Source: Stropharia rugosoannulata
Taxonomy: Eukaryota; Basidiomycota; Agaricomycetes; Agaricales; Strophariaceae
NCBI GenBank assembly: GCA_028532985.1
Contig: JANCIK010000010.1
Location: forward strand, 1,302,001-1,366,000
DNA: 64,000 bases
Direction: 5' to 3'
Shown: piece after piece, positions 12,301 through 23,880 of the stretch
Layout: every line of letters begins with the position of its first letter
Position numbering within the stretch: the first letter of the stretch is position 1
Program-made: the position numbers and the translations under genes
The notes under the pieces: generated by a model
Database searches by the model: none
What the model saw: only the letters and a program-made list of their open reading frames with translations
Told to the model about the DNA's origin: nothing

Positions 12301-13621
12301 GGGAACTCCACTTCAATACGAACAAAAAGAGCGTCATAGGAAATTGTTGTAAATCGTGGGGGAGGTAATAGCTGTAAGTCTGTCGTAGGCGATGAAAGAC
12401 CTTGGGTATATGGGTATTTACGAACGAGTTCTAACAAGCGAACTGGCATTCGGTGGTCTGTAGATTCATCCCTGAAGCAACAGGTTACGACATTGATTAT
12501 ATGAAGTAGGATAGGCCTGTAACGTACCTGATCCGAGCAAGGAATATGTGTTCAAGCATGCGGCCCGTCCTTTCCCATCTGGAATAGAACGAGAACCAAT
12601 CATCCTTATCTTCAATACGGCGTGCGGTTAATAACCACAGGCCAAACATCTTGCAGAGTTTGCTGCCAGATGTGCTGTTAGTCTCGGCATGTGCTGCTAA
12701 AGACGAAAATATTTCGAGCGTAGCAGTCAGTAAATCCAGGTGAGCAGCGGACAGCGTTGGGGCCAACATCTCGGAATAAGACTTTGGCGGATAATCGGCT
12801 GTTGCTTCTGCATCAAGGAACGCCTTGTACCACCCATCAACCGTTCCAAAACTGTCTCCTTCAATTTGAAGATGGCGTAAACCCCATCTAAGAACCGCCG
12901 CAATATCGTGAGGTGAACGGGTAAAGTTTAGTTCGGATTCGAACAGCGAAGTTGGTGATGTCAAGGAAACGGGGGAGGCAGGTGACTGGGCCTCTTGTAG
13001 AGCCAATGATTGCAGGAAATGCGAGATGAGTCTACGCTGGACATCCGCAGACGATGAATACCAATGAGGATGCATTACGCCAAGGGTCTCTAATCCTATA
13101 GCCAGTTGTTAGTAATTCCAGGAACCTTGGCGTCTACATTTTTCGTAGGTGGGTTAACACATACCTCTGGCAGTGATAGCTTTCGAGCAAGCTTGGATAA
13201 TGACAAGAGCCTCAAATGGGTTGAGGCGACGTTGACCGATAACAGCATCGCTCAGGAGATCGTTCGTTGTGGAATCAACGTCAAGCAGAAAGCCCAAATC
13301 GCGCGCAACTTCCTGCCTAGTTTCGCGAAAGTTAAGAGATAGATGAGGGAGTGTATCAAGCTTCTTGTGGTTCACTTCCGGACTTGATATGCGCGACTTG
13401 GGGCGGAAGAGTTTCGAGAATCCGACCTCCTTATTCTTCCCACTGTCTCCGTTGGCGTTGGTGTTGGCATCGAGTTCCAGGAAATTTGCGCTTGGGGAGA
13501 CGTTTGGTGAGACAGCTTCAAACTTACCATCAAGGAGTTCCCCTGGGGCCAATGCTGTCGGTGACGCTGGCTTGTCTTCCGCTTTCTTACGCCCAAAGAC
13601 TTTGGACAAAAAGGAATGCAT
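3347..13621 (-). CDS. Msb1/Mug8-domain polarity protein with a giant acidic tail (3,226 aa)
   Basis: Eleven exons on the minus strand, all phase-consistent: 13621-13165, 13095-12528, 12471-10707, 10657-10154, 10098-7738, 7687-7531, 7427-6031, 5971-3763, 3711-3610, 3560-3450, 3396-3347. They sum to 9,681 nt. Residues from about 95 to 680 match the Msb1/Mug8 type (DUF1708, RhoGAP-like): ETRQEVARDLGFLLDVDS, then LNPFEALVIIQACSKAITARG, a GVMHPHWY segment and LKWLVLEQAYTVRPLAP. In yeast, Msb1 works with Cdc42/Rho and glucan synthase at sites of polarised growth; that role is inferred here. A basic stretch (KKRFNFFSRS, near residue 690) and an Ala/Val-rich stretch (near 780-805) follow. From about residue 830 to the end the protein is low-complexity, rich in Glu, Asp, Ala, Val, Pro, Ser and Thr and nearly free of Lys, Arg and aromatics. 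The start was chosen at MHSFLSKVFGRKK; an upstream in-frame ATG (13807) would add a 62-residue extension that looks like 5' UTR. The intron after exon 7 uses a GC donor. Confidence 0.85.
5972..6030 (-). other. GC-AG intron in the Msb1-type gene
   Basis: The coding strand reads CTAAAG|GCAAGC ... CTTTAG|GATGCT, 59 nt. The frame in exon 7 runs to a stop 33 nt beyond the donor. The next in-frame open region starts exactly at this acceptor, and both sides are phase 0. No GT donor nearby keeps the frame. GC donors in an AG|GCAAG context are a known minor class. Confidence 0.75.
9300..9740 (-). repeat. Degenerate tandem repeat coding EEAPA/EEAAT units
   Basis: Within exon 5 of the Msb1-type gene the plus strand shows repeated variants of gcctcctcgacagcag. 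On the coding strand these give runs such as EEAPAVEEAPAVEEVPVVEE, at about residues 1218-1368. Units vary between roughly 15, 24 and 30 nt and are imperfect. The same bias creates long meaningless open frames on the plus strand. Confidence 0.85.
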
Positions 13622-14039
13622 CGCGTGGTCGTGAGCTGGTTGATGGCAGTCAAATGAGATGGGGACGCGTCGTATTTTGGTTTTTAATAAAACAGGAAGC
13701 AACTCACAGCCGCAGCGATCTACCCGACCCTTGAACAAGCTCAGAAATGAGTGTCTTCGTCGTCGTGTTGGAGGAAGAGAACCCTGCCGATGCCTGCAGG
13801 CAAACACGTGCCCCCCTAGTATATTACACTAGGCGGAGTTTCAATATCGTCTATTTTTATTTTCTCGGACAACCGACTCTCAACTTACACATGATCTGGC
13901 TTCCAGTGACAGCTATTTAGGAGAACAGTTAACCAGAGACAATCAACTTCTTCATAAAAAGGCGTCATAAAATGCTTCGACTTCCATTACGCGAAACGTT
14001 ACACGGCAGAGCTGCCCTGACCCTCGGGGATTGGGCTTT

Positions 14040-14230
14040 GGTTGTGGACTTAGCGAGTACCTCGTAGTACGCCAACGCAAGCCCCTTTGCCCTAAACAAG
14101 TTGCTCGTTGGCCCGCTGCGACCTTATATGTATGAGTGGCGCAACCTTGGCCTCTTGTGAGAAGGATATCGGAGCTTGTCAACCCATGGATCATAAGCGT
14201 TTGAGCACTTCGACTGAAGGTTTAGACCGG
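14040..14230. repeat. Diverged direct repeat, copy A
   Basis: Shares an ordered series of short matches with copy B: gtacgcc.acgc, ccgctgc.acctt, aaggatatcggagcttgtc, then tggatcataa. Similarity is clear by eye but far from perfect. Nature unknown. Confidence 0.5.
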
Positions 14231-14484
14231 GACATTATTGTCAAAGACACAGAGGAGGGTGAGCGTCAATACAAAGACGTTCGTCGCAATACTGACGTGT
14301 TTTTTCAGTACAAATACTTGTCTGATGACTTGCAGTGGATAGCCGCACCGAAGTCTGGGCCGACAGAACCAGCTTAACTGGGCTGTGAAAAGGCCATGAC
14401 TATATTTCGAGAATGAAGACTCCTTTCTCGTATTCTTGTAGAGCCGCAGCTCAGCAAGATGAGGCGAACACCCTCTAGCAAGTT

Positions 14485-14660
14485 CGCTTGTATGCACGCC
14501 GTTCCCCGAAATTGTTCACATGCCGCTACCTTGCAGTATGTTTGGCACAATCTTGCGATAAGCACGGCTACATGTAACAAGGAAGGATACCGGACCTTGT
14601 CGGGTCCGTGGATCATAATGATTATAGCACTGCTGCAGAAGGATCAACATATCCTTGTAA
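14485..14660. repeat. Diverged direct repeat, copy B
   Basis: Counterpart of copy A about 420 bp away: gtatgcacgcc, gccgctacctt, aaggataccggaccttgtc, then tggatcataa. Could be an old tandem duplication or remnants of a decayed element. Confidence 0.5.
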
Positions 14661-15393
14661 TGGATATATAGGAGGTGAGCTTTAGTGGTCAAGCCGGATG
14701 ACTACAATGACATATGCGATCGAGTACTCCTAGAGGCCTTTGATACCAACGCCTAAATTTTGACGCCATCAAAATTCCAAGATTAGTGGCGACATCACAT
14801 TTTTAGACCATTGACGCCCGCAATACGCACATTACCTACGATGACGAACCTCCGATAATTCTGGCTTTCCCGTGAGGACTTGTCGCACTTACTTTGCCCC
14901 AGTTCCGGCTTATCTACCTTTCATATCACTTTGAGGATCATGCGTCTGATTGTGAAGGCTAAATATTCACTGGATGTCCACATAAAGCCTTTGTACCTCC
15001 ACGGACGTCCATATGCTGAAACATGATTCCCTCGCCATAAATACTTCTCCTCATATAATTCTTGTCAAAGCCTATCTCAGCAAATTCTTTTGGGCGCTTT
15101 TGCCTGCCATGCGGGCGGAATTTTGTATGAATGAAGCTTTCGCGGAATGCTATTCCCCCGACCGTTACCCATGCTCTTTTGCAAGGTAGCAACGGGCACC
15201 TCGGTTTGAAACCCATTCTGCCATCTCTGACGTGAAAACACATCGGTGTACAATCAATTCTTCGCACACCTAGTGCCACTTTTGATGCGTCCCAAAATAT
15301 CGCACGTATTTGACACGGGCGCCCGCGGTTAAGGTACAGTTTCGTGCTTTTCAGACTCTCTTCTTAACGTCCACCCATGCGACATCGTTGAGT

Positions 15394-16938
15394 ATGTTCC
15401 TCTGGAATTGCTCCCTTTTCTTCGTCGCTGCGAGTTGGTTTGTTCTCTTTGCTCGTGCCCAAACTAATCATGTTGTAAGTCGACACTTTTTCAGTACACA
15501 ATTCTTGGCTGAGTCTGCCCTTCTTCACAGATAACAGTTGGGCAGTTGGGGAGCTTTTATGACCCCCCAACGTTGTCCGCTGCCTTAAATGATACAGTCA
15601 CATTCCTTTTCCTTGGCCCGTATGTCTTTTTCTTGGATCCTTGGGTGTGGTCTCATCGAACTTCCAAAGTTTCCATACAGTCACACAAAGCTCTGCAGAA
15701 AGTCCCTGCCTCCCATTAACCGGGGGCTTCGATAGTGGTGTACTAGGCAAGGGGACGAACGACACAGTCACCCCCACACCCAGCTGGACACTCACTATCA
15801 CGAATGCAAGCGAACGTACGATCATATTACTTTTTCATCTCATTTGTCGACGAAGCTGATCGAGAACTCGTTCCTGGTAGCGATCTGGTTCTTCTGCGAA
15901 ATCACTCACCCTACATCGCATTGCGGATCAGGAATGGTGGGGTCAGTCCGTTTTCATTTTGATCATCTCCGTATCAGAATAGATGGAGTTCTTACACGCC
16001 GGTTACCTATAGCGTAATAAACCCACCCAGCCAGCAGGCATATCTGAACTTCAAGACACTGGCGGAGATGGTGTCCGGGACTCCGACAGTTAGTATTCAT
16101 TGTCATCATAGTCGCACTGTTTCTGACACCGGTGAAATCAAAGCCGTCTCCTACGCTCGTTCTGACCGGGATTGGTGCCGCCGCGACCGGGAGCCCGAGC
16201 TCGCTCATGACCACAGTAACTTCAACGGGACAGTCGACCGTCACCGTAACTCCAGGAACAAGCAGCACTAAGGCACACATAGGCGCTATCCTGGGCGGCG
16301 CCGTTGGGGGTTTCTTTGGCCTGGTTCTCGTCTCTGCCGGCATTCTGTACTGGCTTCGCAGACGCAGGATATCTTCTGTGCCTAGCTCGCCAACGATCAC
16401 TGAGGACTCGCATTTCTTCCGCTATGACCCTGGGCCGGTTACACGCCCGCTCCGCCCGTCCGAGGCGTTCGTTGCGGCGAAAGCGCTGGAGAGTTCGCCC
16501 CCGGTACGCAAGTTCTCGCCCGACTCGACCGCCCCGCTTGTGCCTAATCGCCGGCGAAGCAATCCCACGGCAGGTATGGACAGCCTCGTCCCTGGTGTGC
16601 ATACACACGAGCTGGACCGGCAGGCGTCCCTGCAGAGTAACCTTGCGACCCCGACGGCCAGCGAGAGCACGGCTGCGACGGGTGCGGGGACAGTGAATAT
16701 GCAGGCTTTGGCGAACGAGGTCGCGGCCGTGCTCATGCGCGCGCCGTCTGGTCAGACGCTCAATTCAAGTATTGCAATGGGGATACACACGGATTCCGCG
16801 GAGGCGCAGTACCAGCACGCGCATATGGGGAGTCTGGGGTCGGCCAATGCCCATGAGCCTCCAGCGTATCATGCGGGGATGCGTCCTCCAGGGACACTGG
16901 CAGAGGAATCGGGGGTGAAAGCCAATTACAACAGGTGA
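15394..16938 (+). CDS. Membrane-anchored cupredoxin-domain protein (415 aa)
   Basis: Six exons, all phase-consistent: 15394-15474, 15531-15619, 15670-15815, 15881-15941, 16013-16088, 16144-16938. The protein starts with a signal peptide (MFLWNCSLFFVAASWFVLFARA). A cupredoxin domain of about 115 residues follows, with ITVGQLGSFYDPPTL, VTFLFLG, FHTVTQSS, GFDSGVLG, PIWFFCE and SHCGSGMVGVINP. The His of FHTV, the Cys of WFFC, the His of SHC and the Met of GMV fit the four type I copper ligands. Next come a Ser/Thr-rich stalk, one membrane span (IGAILGGAVGGFFGLVLVSA) followed by LRRRR, and a cytosolic tail of about 195 residues. This is a common fungal cell-surface architecture; the function is not known. 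An upstream in-frame ATG exists, but 15394 places the signal peptide at the N-terminus. Confidence 0.88.
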
Positions 16939-18533
16939 TAACAGGCCCGCATGGGCATTGAATTACATCCATCTATCCATTTGCCACTGTCCCCTTGTAC
17001 GTTCCATGCTTTTCGCATAAAACTACAGGTGGCACACACGTACTCTAATTTTACGCTGTATCACATACCCTGCCAAAACCTTTCCCAGAGTGCTTTCGTA
17101 TGTACGTCCTACTTATAGCCCTACTTTCGACGATGGAATATACCTCCCTCTTCGTTTAAATCTTGTTTTATACCTTACATAAACCATTCTTCTTCTCAGT
17201 CGTTCATTTAATTTGTAGTTTGAGTATGTAGGTAGGCCGAGGTTGAAAATGGGGCTATTGTAAGTATATCACGTTCATGCCACATATGCATGCCAGTCTG
17301 TGATCATGATCGACTCTCACATTAGCTACTGTTCACACCTCTCACTCAGCCCTCACTACTAATAAAAGAAGTTAGATCATTTGAACAGCATAAGGGAACA
17401 CCTACATTGCGGTGATAGGGCAAGTCGCATTTAAAAAGTACAATTGAAAGGTCTGGATCAAGGTTACTTGCTCTGCCGGTGGCTCAAGTGATATCAAGCC
17501 AAAGATAACAATACTTTGTCTATATTCATGTGGGTAAGTAGAGGTATACCTGAGAGTATATCTCCTGTCATCAAGCCATTTTTGTCAACCAGCAGAAAGA
17601 GACCATAGTCTGGGGTGAAGGAAAGTTGGTGTAGAAAAGATCTATTAAGAAAAGTGAGTTGCACATACATATTTATGGATCGTCTTCCTTATGCCCATTT
17701 GTCAGCCTTGATATGACAGTAACAAACATAAACGATTGCTCATTCTGACGAATTTTATAGCAGATGCTCCTCATATGGTGGCCAATATCATCTCTAGTAG
17801 AATCCAGTTCATGGACTGAGATGATTTTATCATGACACTGCGCATTATCAGTGTATCTGGTTGATGATGGACCATGTATGCCCGACAGTGTTGTGCAGTG
17901 CACTACAACTCCTAGTCCCAGAACCATATCTGCAAAGCGAGATGAATGTGTTGCATTGCCTATCTTCTGTCATATCAATACCTTTTATCAGGAGGCAGGT
18001 ATTTATACTTGGTGGTATTGTATGGCTGTCGAACGCTGAACTTTTGATCTTTATTGATGAAGATGTTGTGCTGACGGACTAGGCTTGAGAACAAGCGCAA
18101 GTGATAATTGAAGGAATCCGCAAGCGCTACATAGACAATGTTGAATGTTGAATTACCGGGCGGGGGCAACACTGAGCAAAAGAGGAGATATGTCGATTGG
18201 TCAGTATGATATAAAACGTCAGGCTGTAATGTACTACTCCAAGGAAAAAAAAACAAGTACATCGATATTTACAAATATATCAGAAGCACGACAACGAAGC
18301 TACACCTCGACCTAAAGACCATTTCAGTATAGCAGTAAAAACATACAAAAATAATCCAGTTGTTACCCGACTCCCAGACACGCCACAGCTGACAAGCGCC
18401 CAGTCAACGTCAGCAAAGATCCCCAGCGCAAAATGTTCAGAATTTGGACATAGCGCGCTGACATGCCATTTACTCTGCCCACGTTGCCAAATCCCGATAC
18501 ATATCCCGCCTGCCTGCCCACGCCGAAGACGAC
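16939..18533. other. Convergent intergenic region
   Basis: 1.6 kb between two stop codons, AT-rich, with an aataaa at about 17360. I see no gene, repeat or RNA that I can support. Confidence 0.55.
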
Positions 18534-19238
18534 CTAAAACGAAATACCAACGCCGACATCCTCAGTTTGCCCTGGAGCCGGAGTCTCCGTAGTGACGGGA
18601 TTTCCTGGTAGTCTCTCATTTGGGTGTGACGATGTCGGTGTCGGTGTTGAGCTGTCCGGACCTACTCCTTGCAATTCTGTAGAAGTAGAAGACGACGTTG
18701 GCGCCGCGCCACCCACGCCTAAGCCTGGCGATGTCCCCCCTGACTCGGTGCTCAGTGCTGCAGTTGTGCTGGTGCTGGTGTTGGTGCTGGTGCTGGTGCT
18801 GATGCTGGTAGGCGCTGACCCTCCGACGCCTTGGTTCGTCGCAGCGTCCGTATGTTTCTTCTTATGTGAGCCACCGACGCCGCCACCCACGGCCGCAGCG
18901 ATGACAACAACGAGTGCGAACGCAATGACAAGGATTCCCTTCTTCGTGCGGTAAAATGGTGGCTTGGCAGGGCTTTGACTCTCGTAGGTGCCATCCGCGA
19001 GCTGCGGGGGGACCAATGTAGGTGTGGCAAGGTTCTGCCGTGAATTCGAAGCTGGTGGGGTGTGCACTACTGACTTATCGTTCAGTATATCAGCGTTGTA
19101 TCCGTCCTAGTAGCCGTATTATGTCGTGAGCCTTCGTTGATAGGAAATCACTGAATGTGACAAAAGACGGACCTGCAATTGTGCCTTTGTCGCTACTGGC
19201 GCCGCTGCCAGTAGACTCTGATCATAGGGCGACGACAT
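18534..19238 (-). CDS. Single-span Ser/Thr-rich membrane protein (212 aa)
   Basis: Two exons, 19238-19173 and 19106-18534, joined in phase. A cytosolic N-terminus begins MSSPYDQSLLAAAPVATKAQ and carries TPPAS and PPQLADGTYES. A membrane span follows (ILVIAFALVVVIAAAVGGGVGG), preceded by the basic YRTKKG. The C-terminal half is almost entirely Ser, Thr, Gly and Pro, with STSTSTNTSTST runs coded by a short repeat. The layout suggests a type II or tail-exposed cell-wall-facing protein, probably O-glycosylated. It resembles the next gene at 21397-21862 in start, spacing, TKxG span motif and length. Function unknown. Confidence 0.82.
18760..18815 (-). repeat. Short tandem repeat coding (Ser-Thr)n
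   Basis: The plus strand shows gctggtgctggtgttggtgctggtgctggtgctgatgctggt, an imperfect 6-nt repeat inside the coding region. It gives alternating Ser/Thr, with Asn once, in the protein. Length polymorphism between strains would be expected. Confidence 0.8.
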
Positions 19239-21396
19239 TATTCCTTCTCGAGGCTCTGGGCAATCGACTCCTGGTCGACGGCAGAGGGTAGCAGAGGTGG
19301 AAGTCCTAGAGAAGAGAAAGGTGTACAGCCTCGGTTAATCTCTTGACATATCAAACACCACGGCCGCCCTGGCTCCGACGCACGCGGCCTGGGATGGGAA
19401 TCGACTTTCAAGGGTTGTTCAAGCTGAAATCAATTTGTGGGGCAGTGCTGGCACGCCAGGCACGGCTTGTTTTATACCTCATCAGAGCCATCTGGCTGCG
19501 CTCGGCTGCTGTAAATAACAGCGGCATGTATGCGTAAGCTGGCTCCAAACGTCCCATGTAGAATGCATTCAAAAGTCCAAACCGCGGGAGCCACAAGACG
19601 ACGGCAATGGTGGTGTGGTAGTAAAAGAAGAGAAGAAATTTGGAAGAAGCCTCATTACCGCATTACGCTATGCAGTAATATGTGCAAGGGCTGTCCGGGG
19701 TCTTCCAACTCCAAGGACTGAAGCTGCAGCTTGTGCTATTTTATTTCACTTCGTATAAGTAATACATAGGAAGGACGTAATTTTTTTGACTAGAATTAGT
19801 TTTGTATGGTGTGTGGTGTGTCACAGCAGCTTTCGTGGTCGTGGTCGAATTCCGATTTTCATAACTGATGAGTATGCGTACATATTTCTGAGTATTGAAC
19901 ATTGCTCACCTTCTCAATTCAGCAGGACTCTTCAACAAAGAGTCACACTGACAAATCTTTCAGAGAGAGAAATATCATCACTATATAACATGTCCCTCTT
20001 GCATTTTAATTGGGTACCTGCAAGCTATTCGAATCCTGATTACAATAACCACAAGAGATTATACTTTCCTTTGGAAAAAAACATTTTGAACAACTTCAGA
20101 GAACTGACTTGATAGCTTATGCGAGTACGCGTTCAATGTAGCGCAGCAGGACGCTCAGGCAAGAGTGCTAAGTTCTATAAGTAAATTATTGCGGGTATAT
20201 GATTGATTATAAAAAATTATTACCTACAGATCATAGGACCGCATACAGCGTAGACCGCTCACCAGGCTTTTCTGTGACCCAGGGTTCCGGAAAGGTTTGC
20301 AAGATTTGTGCAAGATTGCTTGAACAAGCAAGCAACGAGATTCACTGGGCGCCTAACGTCGGACACCCGGCCCGCCAAACGACCTACTGCTCTCTCGGGT
20401 TTGACTGGGTTTGACTAGCATCCTCCCAATTGCATCCATCTTTTCCTTAGGCTTCAAATGTAAATACAAAGTACACTCTCTGCTTGGTCAGTCAGATATA
20501 AGTTGGACACATGAGCGTAATGCATCGCGCGAGCCCAGAAACTTGAACCCGGGTGGTTCTTCTACTTAGGTGATCTGGCAGCAGCACGGAGCCAGGTCGG
20601 AGTGGCAGACAAGTAAGTACTCTGTAGCGTAACATTTTCTCTTGCCTTGTTCTAATTGCTCGGAAACGACGCTGTTTCATTACGTGCAAAGATCATAGGC
20701 TATCGTTTGTTTGATGGATATATACGCGTGTTTGAGGCAGTCAAGCTTGGCCGGTGACCATTCCTCGAGCTAGCATTTGATTTAAACTCAACGTGAATTC
20801 ACTCTGTAAAAGGCATACTTACTAACACCCTCTCGATCCCGGGACGTCGTGCGCTGCGACACATCGCCCTCCAGAAATAAAAGTGATGCGCGTTACTACC
20901 GTAAAGCATATTTATATATGGAAGAATAGTGTTAATCCAAGGATTCAAAATTCTGGCTCTGAAAAAAGGAAAAACTGTGCAAAAACTGTGTATTATTTGT
21001 TGAGTGGTGCATAGATGAAATGACCGAGACATTAAGGTAAATGTCACCCAAGCTTGAAGAATGCTGTCGCTGGGTATTTCAATGTGTTTTTACGGTGTAT
21101 GAGTCCTAGACCTGTGAAGTTGAACCCGCATTGAATGAAGTAGAGTTTGCCCAAAGAAAAACGAAACCCAAAGAAAGAGATGCACCAAGAACCCAAGAAG
21201 AAGTGACAATGATGGAGTACTGCAGTAAACCCTCTGCCATAAAACCCTACTGAAAGAAAATCCCGACATAAAACCCAAATGAAACCGTGTGTCTGCCTTG
21301 TTGGGGAATGACGTCGTCTATGGAGTCGTGTTTGCTTAAGGAGCGCCCGGAGATTGATAGTTGTCCAGTGAGCGTCGTGGGGAGCCCCTGGCAGGG
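19239..21396. other. Intergenic region
   Basis: 2.16 kb between two genes on the minus strand. No coding pattern recognised. The promoter of the 18534-19238 gene must lie in its left part. Confidence 0.5.
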
Positions 21397-21862
21397 CTAC
21401 TCCTTACGGCGGACGGGGTAGGGATACGCCCTCACGAGCGGACGCGTACTGGTCTCTTCCGGCACACTGGAACTCGTCTGTGAAGGCGTCATGGTCGCGC
21501 TCTGAGACGACGTCGTCCCACCCCTGACTGGCGTAAACGTTGCTGCGCTGGGACCACTCTTCTTGTTTCCAATAACGCCGCCCACGATGCCGCCGATAAG
21601 CGCGAGGACGACCAAGAGCGCGATGACCGCAAAGCCCGTCTTAGTGCGCAGGTACGGGTGCAGGGCCGACGTCACCCGCAGCTTTCTCGGGGTGGGCAGG
21701 TCGGCGTCGCGCTGCCCGTCGAGATGCGCCAGCTTGGGGTTGAATTTCACATCAGCCTTCAGGTATGACGGAAAGCGTAAGGGGGCAAGCTGGATGCAGA
21801 GACCAGACACCCACCTCAATATCGTTGTTCGCGGCCAAGTGCGGCTGGGACGAGCTGGGCAT
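21397..21862 (-). CDS. Single-span Ser/Thr-rich membrane protein (135 aa)
   Basis: Two exons, 21862-21815 and 21756-21397, in phase, with a 58 nt intron. The protein starts MPSSSQPHLAANNDIE and continues ADVKFNPKLAHLDGQ and a Pro/Arg linker. One membrane span follows (TGFAVIALLVVLALIGGIVGGVIG), then a Ser/Thr-rich tail ending in YPYPVRRKE. The frame is open further upstream but has no ATG before an in-frame stop, so the first ATG at 21862 was taken. That start also matches the pattern of the similar gene at 18534-19238. A diverged paralogue pair is likely. Function unknown. Confidence 0.75.
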
Positions 21863-23880
21863 TGGGCCCGACGACGGAGGTCGTGGTGGTTGGGAGAGAA
21901 GGACGTTGGCAACGGCCTGGGCCTGGGCGTCTGCGGACGGGGCGCTTCGCGCTGATGCTGAGCTCAATTCGGCTGCATTTCACTTGAATTTCAGGGTGCA
22001 TGCATGGTTTCCTCCCAGCTCGTTGCCATTCCGAGTCCTCATCATTCACACACTTTGCTCGCCGCCCCTGTGTCTTGATTTTCACTCCTCAGCCCTCGTC
22101 CTGCACACAAAGCGAGCACACTGATCTCGACGGCCGTTCTATAACTAATTTCCATACAGCCGGTGACAGCAACCTTGCGCAGCCGACATATCACCGCCGC
22201 CTGCCACTTCACCTGCCACCTCTGGGGTGATTGACGAAGATTTGCACCCCATCCTCGAGCTGTGCTTCCAAACGCTCCCAACGTGTTTGAGAAGCACAAT
22301 CTCCCAAATTGGGTACTGCCCCTCGCGTCGTCCTTTCCGTCTTCTCGAAAACACGTCCATATCCGTGCCTTGCCCATGACTATCGACTCACCGGTCACCT
22401 CTGACCAGGTCTGATGTTTGTCAGTTCCACTGCCATCCGAAACACTGGAAAGATATTTGAAAAGCGGGTTTACTGACCTACACCCCTTGCCCTTCTGCCA
22501 ACATCCGGATCCTTCCAGTGACAACTAGTCGAGCGCAGGTTATCCGGCCTTCTTTGCCAATTGCTGCCGAAGGACCCATACATACGAGAACGTCGGCGAA
22601 TATTCTGCCAGTTTCTCAACGGACCTTCGTCTGACATTAAGTTTGCGCGTTAATTGTCTTGATTTCTGGCTGGATATGTAGTGCATGTCTCCTTGAGTCC
22701 TCGAGAGAACTCGAGAGTCAAAAAAATAAAATCGGCAAAGCCAGGTCCAGACTCTGTCGAAACGATTGACACTGATATCTTATGTTTGCATGATGACAGC
22801 TGATTATTCATTCGACGACAGAGCATTCCAGAGGTATGGGTTCACATCACCTTCACCTAATCAATATCCTCCATCTCCATACATACGAAGATGACCCAGA
22901 AGTGCTAAGGCAGTTCACTTAAATTGCTCGGGTGCCAGCGGCGATGTTGCCATAGTCCATGACCCGCCATTCTTCCCATTTTGACCCTTCGGGTTTGGCG
23001 ATCAAGTGAGAATAGCATGTATGCTAGCAGATGCTAGCTTACGCTAGCCCAGGAAAGTTAATCACGAGAAGACTGTGGATTAATCAATGCAGATTAGCAA
23101 AGCGCCTAGATGGGTTCTTCGTTCAATAGGTCTTGTTTTTGGATAAAGAGTTGTTCATCCTAGGCTTTCGACGCTAGAAGAATCGATATGGACAATGATT
23201 CGGTTCAAAGACCTCTGATCACTGGTCTGGTGATCAGTGAAGACCATTTCGACCTTGTCCTACCGCGCATAAACGACCACTCCAATGTTGCTTACGCTCG
23301 TGATCCTTCTAAATTGCCAATTTGTTAAGCAGTTTTCGCAACTGAGAGCGGCATGTATGCTAGTCCAAAAATGTTTAGCATAGGTGTTCAATCAGAGGAA
23401 GTCCAAATCGACAATGCGTCATTGGGATGTCCTCGTTGGTGAGGACGGCAGCGTCGTTATCGTTCAGCCAGAGCCGTAGAAATGTAGTGCGCCGTACTGG
23501 GCAGTACTAGGCTCGCAAAGCTAGCAGTATTGATAGACTATAAAGGGGAGAATTATGTTGTTCAAAAAACTTCGAATATTCTCCCTTGGGTTCATAGACT
23601 TTTATCTTCGTGCGAGTAGGCTCCTTACGCCGGACGAATACGACCAATCATGTCGACAAGATAACAATAGTGGTCGAACTGGTGGCACAGAAACCCAGCG
23701 TAGACCGATTCAGTTCTTTTGTATGACAACCGCAGTTCGCTTCGAATGGGGGGGCACATACCCACTAAATATTCGAGAGCTATGGAATTTCCATTTAATA
23801 ATACAACACCACATCCAAGACAGTGAGGGAAAAATATTGTACATCACAGAGTGCTTGTCTGCTATTCCGACCTGGGCAGC
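21863..23880. other. Intergenic region
   Basis: 2 kb without a supportable gene. It contains clustered gctagc words at 23018-23048 (tatgctagcagatgctagcttacgctagc). It also has a perfect 8-bp inverted repeat, ctgatcac (23215-23222) and gtgatcag (23230-23237), with a 7-nt loop. A plus-strand open frame at 23555-23884 is 109 codons but shows no family pattern and runs into the Fmp46 stop. Confidence 0.5.

Larger units (their letters stand above)
13622..15393. other. Divergent intergenic region with a diverged duplication
   Basis: 1.77 kb between the starts of the Msb1-type gene (minus) and the cupredoxin gene (plus), so it should hold both promoters. No gene recognised. It contains two related segments, listed separately. 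The short open frames here lack family patterns. Confidence 0.55.

Noticed and set aside
13622..13807. Upstream in-frame extension of the Msb1-type protein (ATG at 13807)
   Set aside because: The added 62 residues are basic and of low quality, and MHSFLSKVFGRKK at 13621 looks like the native start.
14108..14377. 89-codon plus-strand frame in the duplicated segment
   Set aside because: Copy B does not preserve the frame, so the similarity is at DNA rather than protein level.
20530..20600. tRNA-like cttgaacccgggtgg segment (minus-strand GGTTCAAG)
   Set aside because: The T stem does not pair and no anticodon or acceptor stem can be built around it.
22042..22524. 160-codon minus-strand open frame
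   Set aside because: No family pattern, no plausible splice extension, and a basic, Trp/Cys/Gly-rich composition typical of chance frames in GC-richer DNA.
23013..23237. gctagc cluster and 8-bp inverted repeat as a possible mobile-element end
   Set aside because: No second terminal repeat, target duplication or transposase frame nearby; too short to be convincing.
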